Shown here: positions 1 through 5,602 of the stretch, in pieces
How the letters are laid out: every line of letters begins with the position of its first letter
How positions within the stretch are numbered: the first letter of the stretch is position 1
Assembly: GCA_002381765.1 (NCBI GenBank)
Contig: DFXX01000011.1
Coordinates: forward strand, 9,211 to 16,762
Direction: 5' to 3'
Source: Bacteriovoracaceae bacterium UBA4097
Lineage (GTDB): Bacteria; Bdellovibrionota; Bacteriovoracia; Bacteriovoracales; Bacteriovoracaceae
Length of the DNA: 7,552 nucleotides
Notes under the pieces: generated by a model
The model's database searches: none
The model's input: only the letters and a program-made list of their open reading frames with translations
What the model was told of the DNA's origin: nothing
Position numbers and translations under genes: made by a program

Positions 1-374
1 GCATCGATAATTGTCACGGGATAGATGTTTACAATCGCCTTTAGTGCCTTTCCCAAGCCTTCTTCATTAATCTGATTAGCCGCAATCGGCTCAGTTGGCA
101 TTCCAATGAAGGAAATTCCCGCTTTATGATCAGATGTGAAAAGTTGGATTGAACGAGGATCAATGGCACCCGCAAACTCTGATAATTCTTTCACATTCTT
201 TTTTGATTTCATCCCAGTGATGATGTTCTGATCACCACAGGCCTTCTGGTCAAAATCAAGCAGTAGAGTCTTAGCTCGCATCTCGGCTGCATAAGCAAGT
301 GCCAGATTAGCAGCTACCTGGGATTTCCCCACGCCGCCTTTCCCACCAATGATACTTATTATATGACCGGCCAT
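1..374 (-). CDS. cpaE: CpaE/TadZ-type MinD/ParA-like ATPase, N-terminal part (runs off the window)
   Basis: Only the first 124 codons are visible; the gene continues past position 1. Starting at ATG 374 the protein begins MAGHIISIIGGKGGVGKSQ, a deviant Walker A motif (KGGVGKS, residues 12-18) of the SIMIBI MinD/ParA/CpaE ATPases. This is followed by LLLDFDQKACGDQN (about residues 40-53), matching the LLDxDxxxGD segment, and by VTIIDA at the edge, which looks like the start of the Walker B-type strand. In Tad systems CpaE/TadZ localises the pilus machine at the membrane or pole. The start lies one base from the cpaC stop (375-377), so it belongs to the pilus operon. Unlike many CpaE/TadZ proteins it has no N-terminal receiver-like domain before the P-loop. 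The residue after GKS is Gln rather than the usual Thr/Ser. A generic ParA/MinD is the alternative, but operon position favours CpaE. Confidence 0.82.
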   Translation of the reverse strand, partial: MAGHIISIIGGKGGVGKSQVAANLALAYAAEMRAKTLLLDFDQKACGDQNIITGMKSKKNVKELSEFAGAIDPRSIQLFTSDHKAGISFIGMPTEPIAANQINEEGLGKALKAIVNIYPVTIID

Positions 375-1898
375 TTATTCTCTTCTCCTGAATTTCTTTC
401 TGATTTCTTCTGTTCCAACAGAAGCCGATTCGATTATTTCAGGGGTAAGAAAAATGACATACTGACTTTTTTGAGTGAGATAGGCCTTTGATCGATAGAG
501 CCTGAATAATGGAGTCGCTGGTGTAGCTCCATCGCCACCTGCTGCTGGTTCATTATCATAATCGGTGGTAGATTGGTTTTGTACAATACCACCAATAGCA
601 GCGGATTCTTTTGATTTGATAACTATGTTGGTTGATATAGCGTTATTGGTTGTAATTGGAGGAGTATTAGAGCCGACAGATAGTCGGACCGAAATATTCA
701 CCGCCATCTCAACTTTCTCCTGCTCTAGAATGCGAGGTTCGATATCCATGTTTAGACCAATGGAAGCTGAAGAAGCTTTCGTAAAGTCTCCTGACCCCAC
801 AGCAAAGGGAATAGTAGTATCTTTACTGATAGTACCTTTCTTCTGATCTCGCATGATAACCATACCAGATTGAATAATTCTGGCATACCCCGCGGTCTTT
901 GCGGAATTGAGTTTCGGGAAGAGATTGCTAATAGTGGCACTCAAGGTTCCCGCTGAAGTCGAAGTGACATTACCACTTTCAGTCTGTCCAAATGAGATAC
1001 TGCTATTGTCTTCACCCATCAGTGGTGCCCATTTAAAAGCAAAGATTTTATTATAGCTCTTTGAGAGTTCTACGAATTGAGAAGAAACCTTCACCATTTT
1101 AGGAGCTGGCTGAGGATCTTTTTTCTCATTGATGGCGATAAAATCAATAATGTCGGAGGCATCTCCAGGAGTTGCAAATCGACCTTCTCCTGTTTCAGAA
1201 AGAGAAAGAATTTTTGGCGGAAGATATGCCTTAGCAATGATTAAGGCGAGGTTCTTCTTATCCACACTACTTACAACACCCTCCAGCCAGAAGGCTTTAT
1301 TCACCACTCTGACCGTGACATCTTTTAAATTATTTCTGGCAAGTTCATCACCCATCTTGCGGGCAATCACTCTTTGAGTTTGTGGAGATAGTTCAATCAG
1401 GGTCAAGACTTCGGGATAACTAGCAAGAACCTTGGAAACTCTTCCGATATCATCAGGAACAACTATTTCTCCACCTACAAAGACCTTGCCTCCGCGAATA
1501 CCAATCTCTAATCCTTCCACATCACCGATGAGTTCTCGTAATTCAGAAACCACATTTGATTTCCCGGTCGCGGTGATGACAACCGTATAACGAAGACGGA
1601 CGTCTCCAAGATTATCTCGAATGGTAACTGTCGTTCGACCAGGCTTAAGGCCCTTAAAAATGATCTCTCTTTTCTCCGGCACGATAATGAGTTTAAGTAA
1701 CTGTTCATTACCAATCGTCATTCGGGTATTAAAGTCAAAATCAGTCTTTTCAATCGCATCAATACCAATAGCAACTTCAAGTTCTTTTTCGGTGATGGTA
1801 CTAGGACTTGCAGTCGCAGGCGCAGTGGTGCCTTGCCCGTATACGAAGGAGGTTGTCCCGAGAAGTAACAATAGAAAAAGGTGACTTTTAACGACCAC
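375..1898 (-). CDS. cpaC: Tad pilus outer-membrane secretin CpaC/RcpA
   Basis: Forms the outer-membrane channel through which the Flp pilus leaves the cell. I place the start at GTG 1898 (507 residues): it is 5 nt after a GGAGG Shine-Dalgarno (1904-1908) and gives a classic signal peptide (K4, then HLFLLLLLGTTSFVYG, cut near residue 21). Starting at ATG 1967 would put 26 residues, including charged ones, before that signal. Domains: a pilus-formation N-terminal domain (about residues 35-110), a BON/N-like region (about 115-230), then the secretin core (about 267-490), opening with VKVSSQFVEL and closing with TPLFRLYRSKAYLTQKSQYV then IFLTPEII, the typical end of secretins. The C-terminus is basic (RKKFRRRE). 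It overlaps the cpaB end by 11 nt, which with the embedded SD suggests translational coupling. Family assignment is strong; exact start fairly strong. Confidence 0.92.
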   Translation of the reverse strand: MVVKSHLFLLLLLGTTSFVYGQGTTAPATASPSTITEKELEVAIGIDAIEKTDFDFNTRMTIGNEQLLKLIIVPEKREIIFKGLKPGRTTVTIRDNLGDVRLRYTVVITATGKSNVVSELRELIGDVEGLEIGIRGGKVFVGGEIVVPDDIGRVSKVLASYPEVLTLIELSPQTQRVIARKMGDELARNNLKDVTVRVVNKAFWLEGVVSSVDKKNLALIIAKAYLPPKILSLSETGEGRFATPGDASDIIDFIAINEKKDPQPAPKMVKVSSQFVELSKSYNKIFAFKWAPLMGEDNSSISFGQTESGNVTSTSAGTLSATISNLFPKLNSAKTAGYARIIQSGMVIMRDQKKGTISKDTTIPFAVGSGDFTKASSASIGLNMDIEPRILEQEKVEMAVNISVRLSVGSNTPPITTNNAISTNIVIKSKESAAIGGIVQNQSTTDYDNEPAAGGDGATPATPLFRLYRSKAYLTQKSQYVIFLTPEIIESASVGTEEIRKKFRRRE

Positions 1899-2724
1899 CA
1901 CCGCCTCCGGTCCTGTTTGTTTCGCGTGCCATCTGCTCAGCAAAGTAGGTTTTGGCTTCAGCCGCATCTTCGCCTAAAACATCATAGAGACGAGTGGCAC
2001 TTATTCTCTCAATAGTTTTATCATCATTATTTCTTAAAGAGAGGGTAATGCCGTTTCCAGAAGAAACTAAAAACACCATCTTCTGAACTTCAAAAGGGGT
2101 AAGTTCCAGAGTCACGGTATTGTAGTTAGTGTAAGAGTTTAACTTCATCTCGCGATTATTATTGTTATCACTTTTAATATTCACGATGGGGACAGAATTC
2201 GTAACATAAAGACCTGTTGATAACACCAGAACATCCTGAAGAACGGTCTTAACCTTCATCTTTTCCTTCTTGCCGGCTGCATAATCAACTAGTGCAAGTA
2301 TATCTACTCGATCCCCTGGCTTTAAGAGCCTGCTCACAGCTGAGCCCTCGGTAACTTGAATTGAAAGTGCTCTCTTTCCTATAGAAATCTGTCTGGATAA
2401 ACCAGACTGCGCCCCCGGATAGGTTACGCGTGGAACGGTGATCTGCTCCCCCTTCTTGATAGGAACAGAGGCAATGGTATTGTAAAGATCTTCCACTCTT
2501 TTAAAGTGTCCTGGCATTTGAAATTTAGCAGGGATATTTTCCAGTCTGACTTTACGATCATCGATGATCTCTAATTCTTTTATATCTTCTCGTGCCACTA
2601 CGACGGGAGTCATATTTCCATATTCACTTACGAGCTCTGTTTCACGACTAGAGATGTAGGAGTAAATCATGAGCACTGCAACGGCAGCGAGTAAGAGACT
2701 GGTAGTAAAGGCCCTGCTATTCAT
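1888..2724 (-). CDS. cpaB: Tad pilus assembly protein CpaB/RcpC
   Basis: Periplasmic, inner-membrane-anchored partner of the CpaC secretin. The 278-residue protein has an N-terminal membrane anchor (about residues 7-24), a SAF domain (about 39-101, from TPVVVAREDIKELEIID to IKKGEQITVPRV) and the RcpC/CpaB domain (about 112-250, including QVTEGSAVSRLLKPGDRVDI and TLELTPFEVQKMVFL). Order and length fit the family. ATG 2724 follows AGGAAG with a 4-nt spacer. The last residues are TGGGGGR; the glycine codons double as the ribosome binding site of cpaC, so this tail may be there for the RNA rather than the protein (inference). It is the only operon gene with a sizeable upstream gap (79 nt), and that gap carries a candidate promoter. 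Confidence 0.92.
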   Translation of the reverse strand: MNSRAFTTSLLLAAVAVLMIYSYISSRETELVSEYGNMTPVVVAREDIKELEIIDDRKVRLENIPAKFQMPGHFKRVEDLYNTIASVPIKKGEQITVPRVTYPGAQSGLSRQISIGKRALSIQVTEGSAVSRLLKPGDRVDILALVDYAAGKKEKMKVKTVLQDVLVLSTGLYVTNSVPIVNIKSDNNNNREMKLNSYTNYNTVTLELTPFEVQKMVFLVSSGNGITLSLRNNDDKTIERISATRLYDVLGEDAAEAKTYFAEQMARETNRTGGGGGR

Positions 2725-2762
2725 TGTTCTTCCTAAACTTTGAATGAAGTTTCGATGACTTA

Positions 2763-2771
2763 ATCATAGCA
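2763..2771 (-). promoter_or_regulatory. Candidate internal extended -10 promoter before cpaB
   Basis: On the minus strand the gap before cpaB reads TGCTATGAT, an extended -10 (TGn plus a 5/6 match to TATAAT). Predicted transcription start is near 2756, giving a leader of about 31 nt that contains the AGGAAG ribosome site. No good -35 is seen, which is common for extended -10 promoters. It would let cpaB-cpaC-cpaE be made separately from the pilins. Prediction by eye only. Confidence 0.4.
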
Positions 2772-2803
2772 GATTTTTGAAGGCAGAGAGCAAAAAGAGA
2801 AAT

Positions 2804-3340
2804 TTACCTATGTATCTCGCAACTACTTCTATCAAGTAATTCAGCAAAGCTCGAGCCATCAAAATCGGGAACATTAAAAGCAGTGGTGGAACCGGGCCGC
2901 CTGGCATAGGTAGCTCCACAAGCACCATAGACGGTTCCTACTCTGATAAACTGCGAAGTCTCATTCGAGTAACTCTCCTCGCAGGTATCACCATTACTAG
3001 GGGTAAGGGGAATAGTGATGCGATAACAAGGCATTACAGGACTAATCTCATCCTTTAAATAGTCCATCCAACCTAAGAAATACATTCCGAATTTCTGCCA
3101 ATTCTCTGAGAGATAAGTTTGATTAGCATCGCCCGCGGCGGGCTTGGGCAAGGTGGAATTATTCTGAACGCGATAGTAGAAATAAGCGCGTGTTGCCTTT
3201 TGTTGATTGATGGAACCGTTGATGGCACTGGCAAAACCACTAATCATAGAATACAGCGTAAACATCAAGGGGAGAAAAATAATAAGTTCTATAAGGGCCT
3301 GACCCGATTGATCAGACTCTTGCTTAACAGCCGTTATCAT
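2804..3340 (-). CDS. TadE-like minor pilin (second of two)
   Basis: 178 residues. The N-terminus has the prepilin site QSG|QALIEL (cut after G13, Glu at +5) followed by a hydrophobic helix (IIFLPLMFTLYSMISGFA), as in TadE/TadF pseudopilins, which are processed by the Tad prepilin peptidase and help assemble the pilus. The rest is a soluble domain of about 145 residues with four cysteines (MPCY, DTCE, GACG, SSCE), possibly two periplasmic disulphides. ATG 3340 overlaps the preceding gene by 17 nt and has only a weak SD (GGA 11 nt away), so reinitiation or coupling is likely; an in-frame stop (TGA) sits six nt upstream. The family is clear from the N-terminus and operon; the soluble domain itself I do not recognise. 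TadF or TadG-like naming is possible. Confidence 0.8.
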   Translation of the reverse strand: MITAVKQESDQSGQALIELIIFLPLMFTLYSMISGFASAINGSINQQKATRAYFYYRVQNNSTLPKPAAGDANQTYLSENWQKFGMYFLGWMDYLKDEISPVMPCYRITIPLTPSNGDTCEESYSNETSQFIRVGTVYGACGATYARRPGSTTAFNVPDFDGSSFAELLDRSSCEIHR

Positions 3341-3860
3341 ATAAAGTCACATCCATAGCACTTGAGCAGTTTACTGAATTTGTCATACCAAAGCAGACCC
3401 GGTTGGCACATTGGGCACGAGTCGGCTCTCTACCCAAAAAAGATTCCGAAGTTAATTCTAATACCGATTGCCCGGTAACCTTTCCAAGTGCATCTATTTT
3501 TAAATCGAATACTGTTGCAGCACCTACCGTGAGATAAGTGGCAGAATCATTGCCGGGAGGATTCACCTTAAATCCGGATGAAGGAACATCAAAAATCTGT
3601 AGCATGTATTTATCATAAGTCTGGCGAGCTTTCTGTTCAGCCCCATTCATCGAAGCTTCAGTCTGACCGATGGTTCCGACATAACTGTCAGCCACGAGAT
3701 AAGTTCTACTGGCCATAAAGGTGGCATAATGAACGAGATATCCTGTGGCGTAGTTAAGAGCAGAATTGAACACCAAAAAAATAATGCTTACCCCGAAAGC
3801 AAAGGTGAAAATAAATTCGATGGTGGATTGTCCGCTCTCTTTAACTTTGCTTGGCTTCAT
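3324..3860 (-). CDS. TadE-like minor pilin (first of two)
   Basis: 178 residues, equal in length to the next gene. The prepilin site is ESG|QSTIEF (cut after G10, Glu at +5), followed by a hydrophobic segment (IFTFAFGVSIIFLVF) and the polar stretch NYATGYLVHYATFMASRTY, typical of the TadE family. The C-terminal part is rich in cysteine (AQC, RVCF, VNCS and a final GC). The role expected for the family is a minor pilin or pseudopilin needed for Flp pilus assembly; it would be cut by the CpaA encoded upstream. ATG 3860 overlaps the TGA of the preceding pilin gene (ATGA), with AAGGA 9 nt upstream, so translation is coupled. Confidence 0.82.
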   Translation of the reverse strand: MKPSKVKESGQSTIEFIFTFAFGVSIIFLVFNSALNYATGYLVHYATFMASRTYLVADSYVGTIGQTEASMNGAEQKARQTYDKYMLQIFDVPSSGFKVNPPGNDSATYLTVGAATVFDLKIDALGKVTGQSVLELTSESFLGREPTRAQCANRVCFGMTNSVNCSSAMDVTLYDNGC

Positions 3861-4153
3861 GGATAGGGATCCTTAGCGCTAAAGAAGCGAGATCCACCTG
3901 AAGGATTGGTATAGGATGGATGAATCGAACCATTACGATTTTCTCTCGGTACATCTTCCGTTTTATTCCTCATGTAAGCATGGCGGTAAGCAAATTCCGA
4001 CTCATTCTTAATTGTTTTCCCCAGAGAGCCCTGATTTCCAAAAAGTCTTTTAAAAGCTTGACTATTATAGAAAGTGATCACGAGAGATAATGCCACGGCC
4101 AGAAGTAGCATATACTCCACCATGGTTTGACCCGATTGGGTTTTTATCTCCAT
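3857..4153 (-). CDS. Flp-like pilin with extended hydrophilic C-terminal tail
   Basis: I choose ATG 4153 (98 residues): AGGAG lies 7 nt upstream (4161-4165) and the leader becomes a short MEIKTQSG|QTMVEY, cut after G8 with Glu at +5. An upstream ATG at 4252 would add 33 residues that overlap cpaA and destroy the usual leader. After the site comes MLLLAVALSLVITFY and then KRLFGNQGSLGKTI, which resembles the KKLFGDGGNGGIL of the first pilin, so the two look paralogous. The remaining 45 or so residues are polar and rich in Asn, Arg, Ser, Gly and Pro, ending SAKDPYP, longer than usual for Flp pilins. It starts inside the end of cpaA (10-nt overlap) and ends in ATGA with the next gene. Likely a minor or specialised pilin subunit; its place in the fibre is unknown. 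Confidence 0.8.
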   Translation of the reverse strand: MEIKTQSGQTMVEYMLLLAVALSLVITFYNSQAFKRLFGNQGSLGKTIKNESEFAYRHAYMRNKTEDVPRENRNGSIHPSYTNPSGGSRFFSAKDPYP

Positions 4154-4638
4154 TCCTGGACTCCTAAAAAAATCCACGCCAGTAAAATGACAGGGGCATA
4201 ACTGAACTTCGAGCGAATCGTCTCTTTTAAACCTTTCCAATACTGGGCCCACATATAGGCCTTTAGCTTAGAAAAGTTCATTACTATTTTGAAGGTCAGT
4301 AAAATCCCTCCTATTAGTATAGTCGCAATCAGGAGTTTCTCAAAGAAGGGAAGATGATATTGGACTGGTAGGACCAGAAAGAGAGAAGCCAGATACTTGC
4401 TGTCACCAGCTCCCATGATGCCCATTAAAAAGAGCAAAAAGCCGATAACAATATACCCCACAGGGAAAAGAAAAATGGCCCAACTAAACTCAAAGATCTG
4501 AGGAAAAATTAGATAAACCGCAATGGCAGTAAGGGCATTGAGCACTGGCCAGTAATTGGAGATAGTCTTTTTTTTAAGGTCAAACCATGCCACCAGTATG
4601 AGCTGAAAAGAAACTGCATAAAAAAGATAGTGGTTCAT
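4144..4638 (-). CDS. cpaA: Tad prepilin peptidase CpaA/TadV (A24 family)
   Basis: Inner-membrane aspartic peptidase that removes the leader of Flp pilins and TadE-type pseudopilins. The 164 residues are almost entirely hydrophobic helices, the usual size for the compact TadV/CpaA type, which lacks the methylase domain of PilD. The two catalytic aspartates are visible: D20 in VAWFDLKKKTISN and D79 in the GxGD motif (MGAGDSKYLAS). ATG 4638 overlaps the stop of the preceding pilin as TAATG, with no strong SD, so coupled translation is expected. The five neighbouring proteins carrying G|QxxxE sites are its evident substrates. High confidence. Confidence 0.93.
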   Translation of the reverse strand: MNHYLFYAVSFQLILVAWFDLKKKTISNYWPVLNALTAIAVYLIFPQIFEFSWAIFLFPVGYIVIGFLLFLMGIMGAGDSKYLASLFLVLPVQYHLPFFEKLLIATILIGGILLTFKIVMNFSKLKAYMWAQYWKGLKETIRSKFSYAPVILLAWIFLGVQEWR

Positions 4639-4853
4639 TACGGCTTATAACCGTTATAGTAGCCGGCATAGAAGCATTCGGTAGGACAGACTCCAACAAT
4701 AAGATGGCTGGATAGGACATGCCCTACCCTTCCTAGTTGATCTTGAAAAAATGTGGAAAATCTACGAGTGACTTCAAAACTCAGAAGTACTGCGACAGCC
4801 AAAATGAATACGTATTCGACGGTCGCTTGACCGCGAGATTTTGATATTACCAT
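4638..4853 (-). CDS. Second Flp-family pilin, Cys/Tyr-rich C-terminus
   Basis: With ATG 4853 the product is 71 residues: leader MVISKSRG, cleavage before QATVEY (Glu at +5), hydrophobic VFILAVAVLLSFEV, then an amphipathic stretch and an unusual end, VGVCPTECFYAGYYNGYKP, with two cysteines and five aromatic residues. Flp pilins are normally this short. The start is uncertain: no clear SD precedes 4853, and an in-frame ATG at 4949 would give 103 residues overlapping flp1 by 32 nt, but with an atypically long 40-residue leader and no better SD. The gene lies between flp1 and cpaA and its stop overlaps the cpaA start (TAATG). Probably a second pilin subunit or minor pilin; function beyond that is not visible. 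Confidence 0.78.
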   Translation of the reverse strand: MVISKSRGQATVEYVFILAVAVLLSFEVTRRFSTFFQDQLGRVGHVLSSHLIVGVCPTECFYAGYYNGYKP

Positions 4854-4917
4854 ATCAGAATGATAACCAAGGGCTGGATAACCGTAAAGCTCCGATCGTT
4901 TGACTGGTTCTCTACGA

Positions 4918-5118
4918 TTAATCCATGATGTTGGTAAATTTACTTTCATCCAATACTGTATTCAAGATACCGCCGTTACCGCCATCTCCGAAGAGCTTCT
5001 TAGTAATCGCGTCCTTGAATTTAAAAACAATCGTCGCCACCACGGCCACCAACAAGATGTACTCAGTGGAGGTTTGCCCTGTCTCATCTTTGAGATAAGC
5101 AATGATCTTACCCTTCAT
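4918..5118 (-). CDS. flp: Major Flp-type pilin, first gene of the Tad operon
   Basis: 66 residues, the standard size of a Flp prepilin: a positively charged leader (MKGKIIAYLKDETG), cleavage after G14 before QTSTEY (Glu at +5, Tyr at +6 as in classical Flp), then YILLVAVVATIVF and a short amphipathic end (KKLFGDGGNGGIL). This forms the fibre in Tad systems. It is called the major pilin because it is first in the operon, has the strongest ribosome site in the window (AAGGAGG, 4 nt before ATG 5118) and sits behind the best promoter and a hairpin leader. That ranking is inference; the family call is firm. Confidence 0.93.
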   Translation of the reverse strand: MKGKIIAYLKDETGQTSTEYILLVAVVATIVFKFKDAITKKLFGDGGNGGILNTVLDESKFTNIMD

Positions 5119-5127
5119 AGTTCCTCC

Positions 5128-5184
5128 TTAAAGGATGCCTAAAACATATCGTCTCTCTTGAGCAAAAACTTTAGGGACCTTTAA
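5128..5184 (-). promoter_or_regulatory. Hairpin filling the 5' leader of the flp mRNA
   Basis: In the minus-strand transcript TTAAAGG (5184-5178) pairs with CCTTTAA (5134-5128), and inside it CCTAAA (5175-5170) pairs with TTTAGG (5143-5138). Only a 2x3 internal loop separates the two helices, and a 26-nt loop caps them. The stem begins about 5 nt after the predicted transcription start and ends exactly where the GGAGG of the ribosome site begins. It could act as a 5' stabiliser or as a regulated ribosome site (inference). Confidence 0.55.
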
Positions 5185-5195
5185 CTAGAAATCTT

Positions 5196-5204
5196 ATTAT
5201 AACA
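5196..5204 (-). promoter_or_regulatory. Extended -10 promoter of the Tad operon
   Basis: The minus strand reads TGTTATAAT: a consensus TATAAT (5201-5196) with the TGn extension. The predicted start is near 5189, giving a leader of about 70 nt. No convincing -35 is present at 17 nt; the sequence above it is A/T-rich and might act as an UP element. It is the best promoter-like match in the gap and fits the gene order. Confidence 0.6.
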
Positions 5205-5306
5205 CCGTAGTAGAGCGCTCAGTTAAATATTCCCACACCATTTTCTAAGTATTTAAAATCATATTAGTAAGACATCCTAGAAAAAAGTTTTTGACCCTTT
5301 CTTCCC

Positions 5307-5336
5307 CTGCCCGATGCAAAGAATTTGAGGTATGAT
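5307..5336 (+). promoter_or_regulatory. Promoter of the 6S RNA gene
   Basis: TATGAT at 5331-5336 (5/6 to consensus) lies so that transcription would begin at G5343, exactly the first base of the 6S closing stem. The -35 is weak: CTGCCC at 5307-5312 with an 18-nt spacer. TTGACC at 5291-5296 is a better hexamer but 34 nt away, too far to pair with this -10. Confidence 0.5.
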
Positions 5337-5342
5337 GATTAT

Positions 5343-5525
5343 GGGTCCGGGGGAAGCTAAATGTTTCGCCCCTACGATTTTATTTTCGGGAGCGGTCCCT
5401 GATCATGGTGTGCATGCTTGCCTGACTCAGTATTGAGTCAGATATGTGAGAAGCCTAAAGTGATTACTAATTGCGCCCACCTAGTTTTCTAGGGGCGCGA
5501 AACCGTTTACCGCTTCTCCGGACCT
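5343..5525 (+). ncRNA. ssrS: 6S RNA (SsrS), regulator of sigma-70 RNA polymerase
   Basis: About 183 nt, the usual 6S length. The ends pair: GGTCCGG (5344-5350) with CCGGACC (5518-5524), GAAGC (5353-5357) with GCTTC (5512-5516), TAAA (5358-5361) with TTTA (5506-5509), and GTTTCG (5363-5368) with CGAAAC (5498-5503). A large internal bubble follows, then a terminal arm with a perfect 8-bp hairpin (5422-5429 with 5434-5441). The arm holds GTGTGCATGCTTG and TGAGAAGCCTAAAG, close to the conserved GTGAGCATGCTCG and CGAGAAGCCTTAAA of E. coli 6S RNA as I recall it. The 3' side of the bubble carries the typical local hairpin (5473-5498). 6S RNA mimics an open promoter and sequesters housekeeping RNA polymerase when growth slows, and is released by templating a short pRNA. 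A T-run (5525-5529) follows the closing stem. Confidence 0.88.
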
Positions 5526-5567
5526 TTTTCTCGACTACGCTTTCCCTCCCCCTCTTACTCTTTTATC

Positions 5568-5596
5568 TTGACGATATCGCTCTCAAGCCAAACAAT
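5568..5596 (+). promoter_or_regulatory. Candidate promoter placing the transcript start on ATG 5603
   Basis: TTGACG (5568-5573, 5/6 to consensus), a 17-nt spacer and AACAAT (5591-5596, 4/6) would place +1 at 5603, the A of the chosen start codon. This would make the downstream gene leaderless, in keeping with the lack of a good Shine-Dalgarno. The pairing could be chance; read-through from the 6S gene is the alternative. Confidence 0.33.
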
Positions 5597-5602
5597 GAAA
5601 GT

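Noticed and set aside
565..1884. Plus-strand open frames opposite cpaC
   Set aside because: They are antisense shadows of a clear secretin gene and show no protein family features or ribosome sites.
1899..1967. Longer CpaC starting at ATG 1967 (530 residues)
   Set aside because: It would bury the signal peptide behind 26 residues and overlap cpaB by 80 nt; GTG 1898 has a proper ribosome site and a normal signal peptide.
4154..4252. Longer third pilin starting at ATG 4252
   Set aside because: It overlaps cpaA by over 100 nt and gives a leader of 41 residues; ATG 4153 has AGGAG 7 nt upstream and an 8-residue leader.
4854..4917. Regulatory hairpin or attenuator between the first two pilin genes
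   Set aside because: Only a short AACCA/TGGTT pairing and a 7-bp direct repeat (GGTTATC) are present, with no T-tract; not above chance.
5291..5296. TTGACC as -35 for the 6S promoter
   Set aside because: 34 nt separate it from TATGAT, and no good -10 lies 16-18 nt after it.
5471..5602. N-terminal extension of the plus-strand gene from TTG 5471
   Set aside because: It runs through the 3' half of the 6S RNA and a pyrimidine-rich stretch, has no ribosome site, and reads as low-complexity Leu/Phe/Pro-rich protein.
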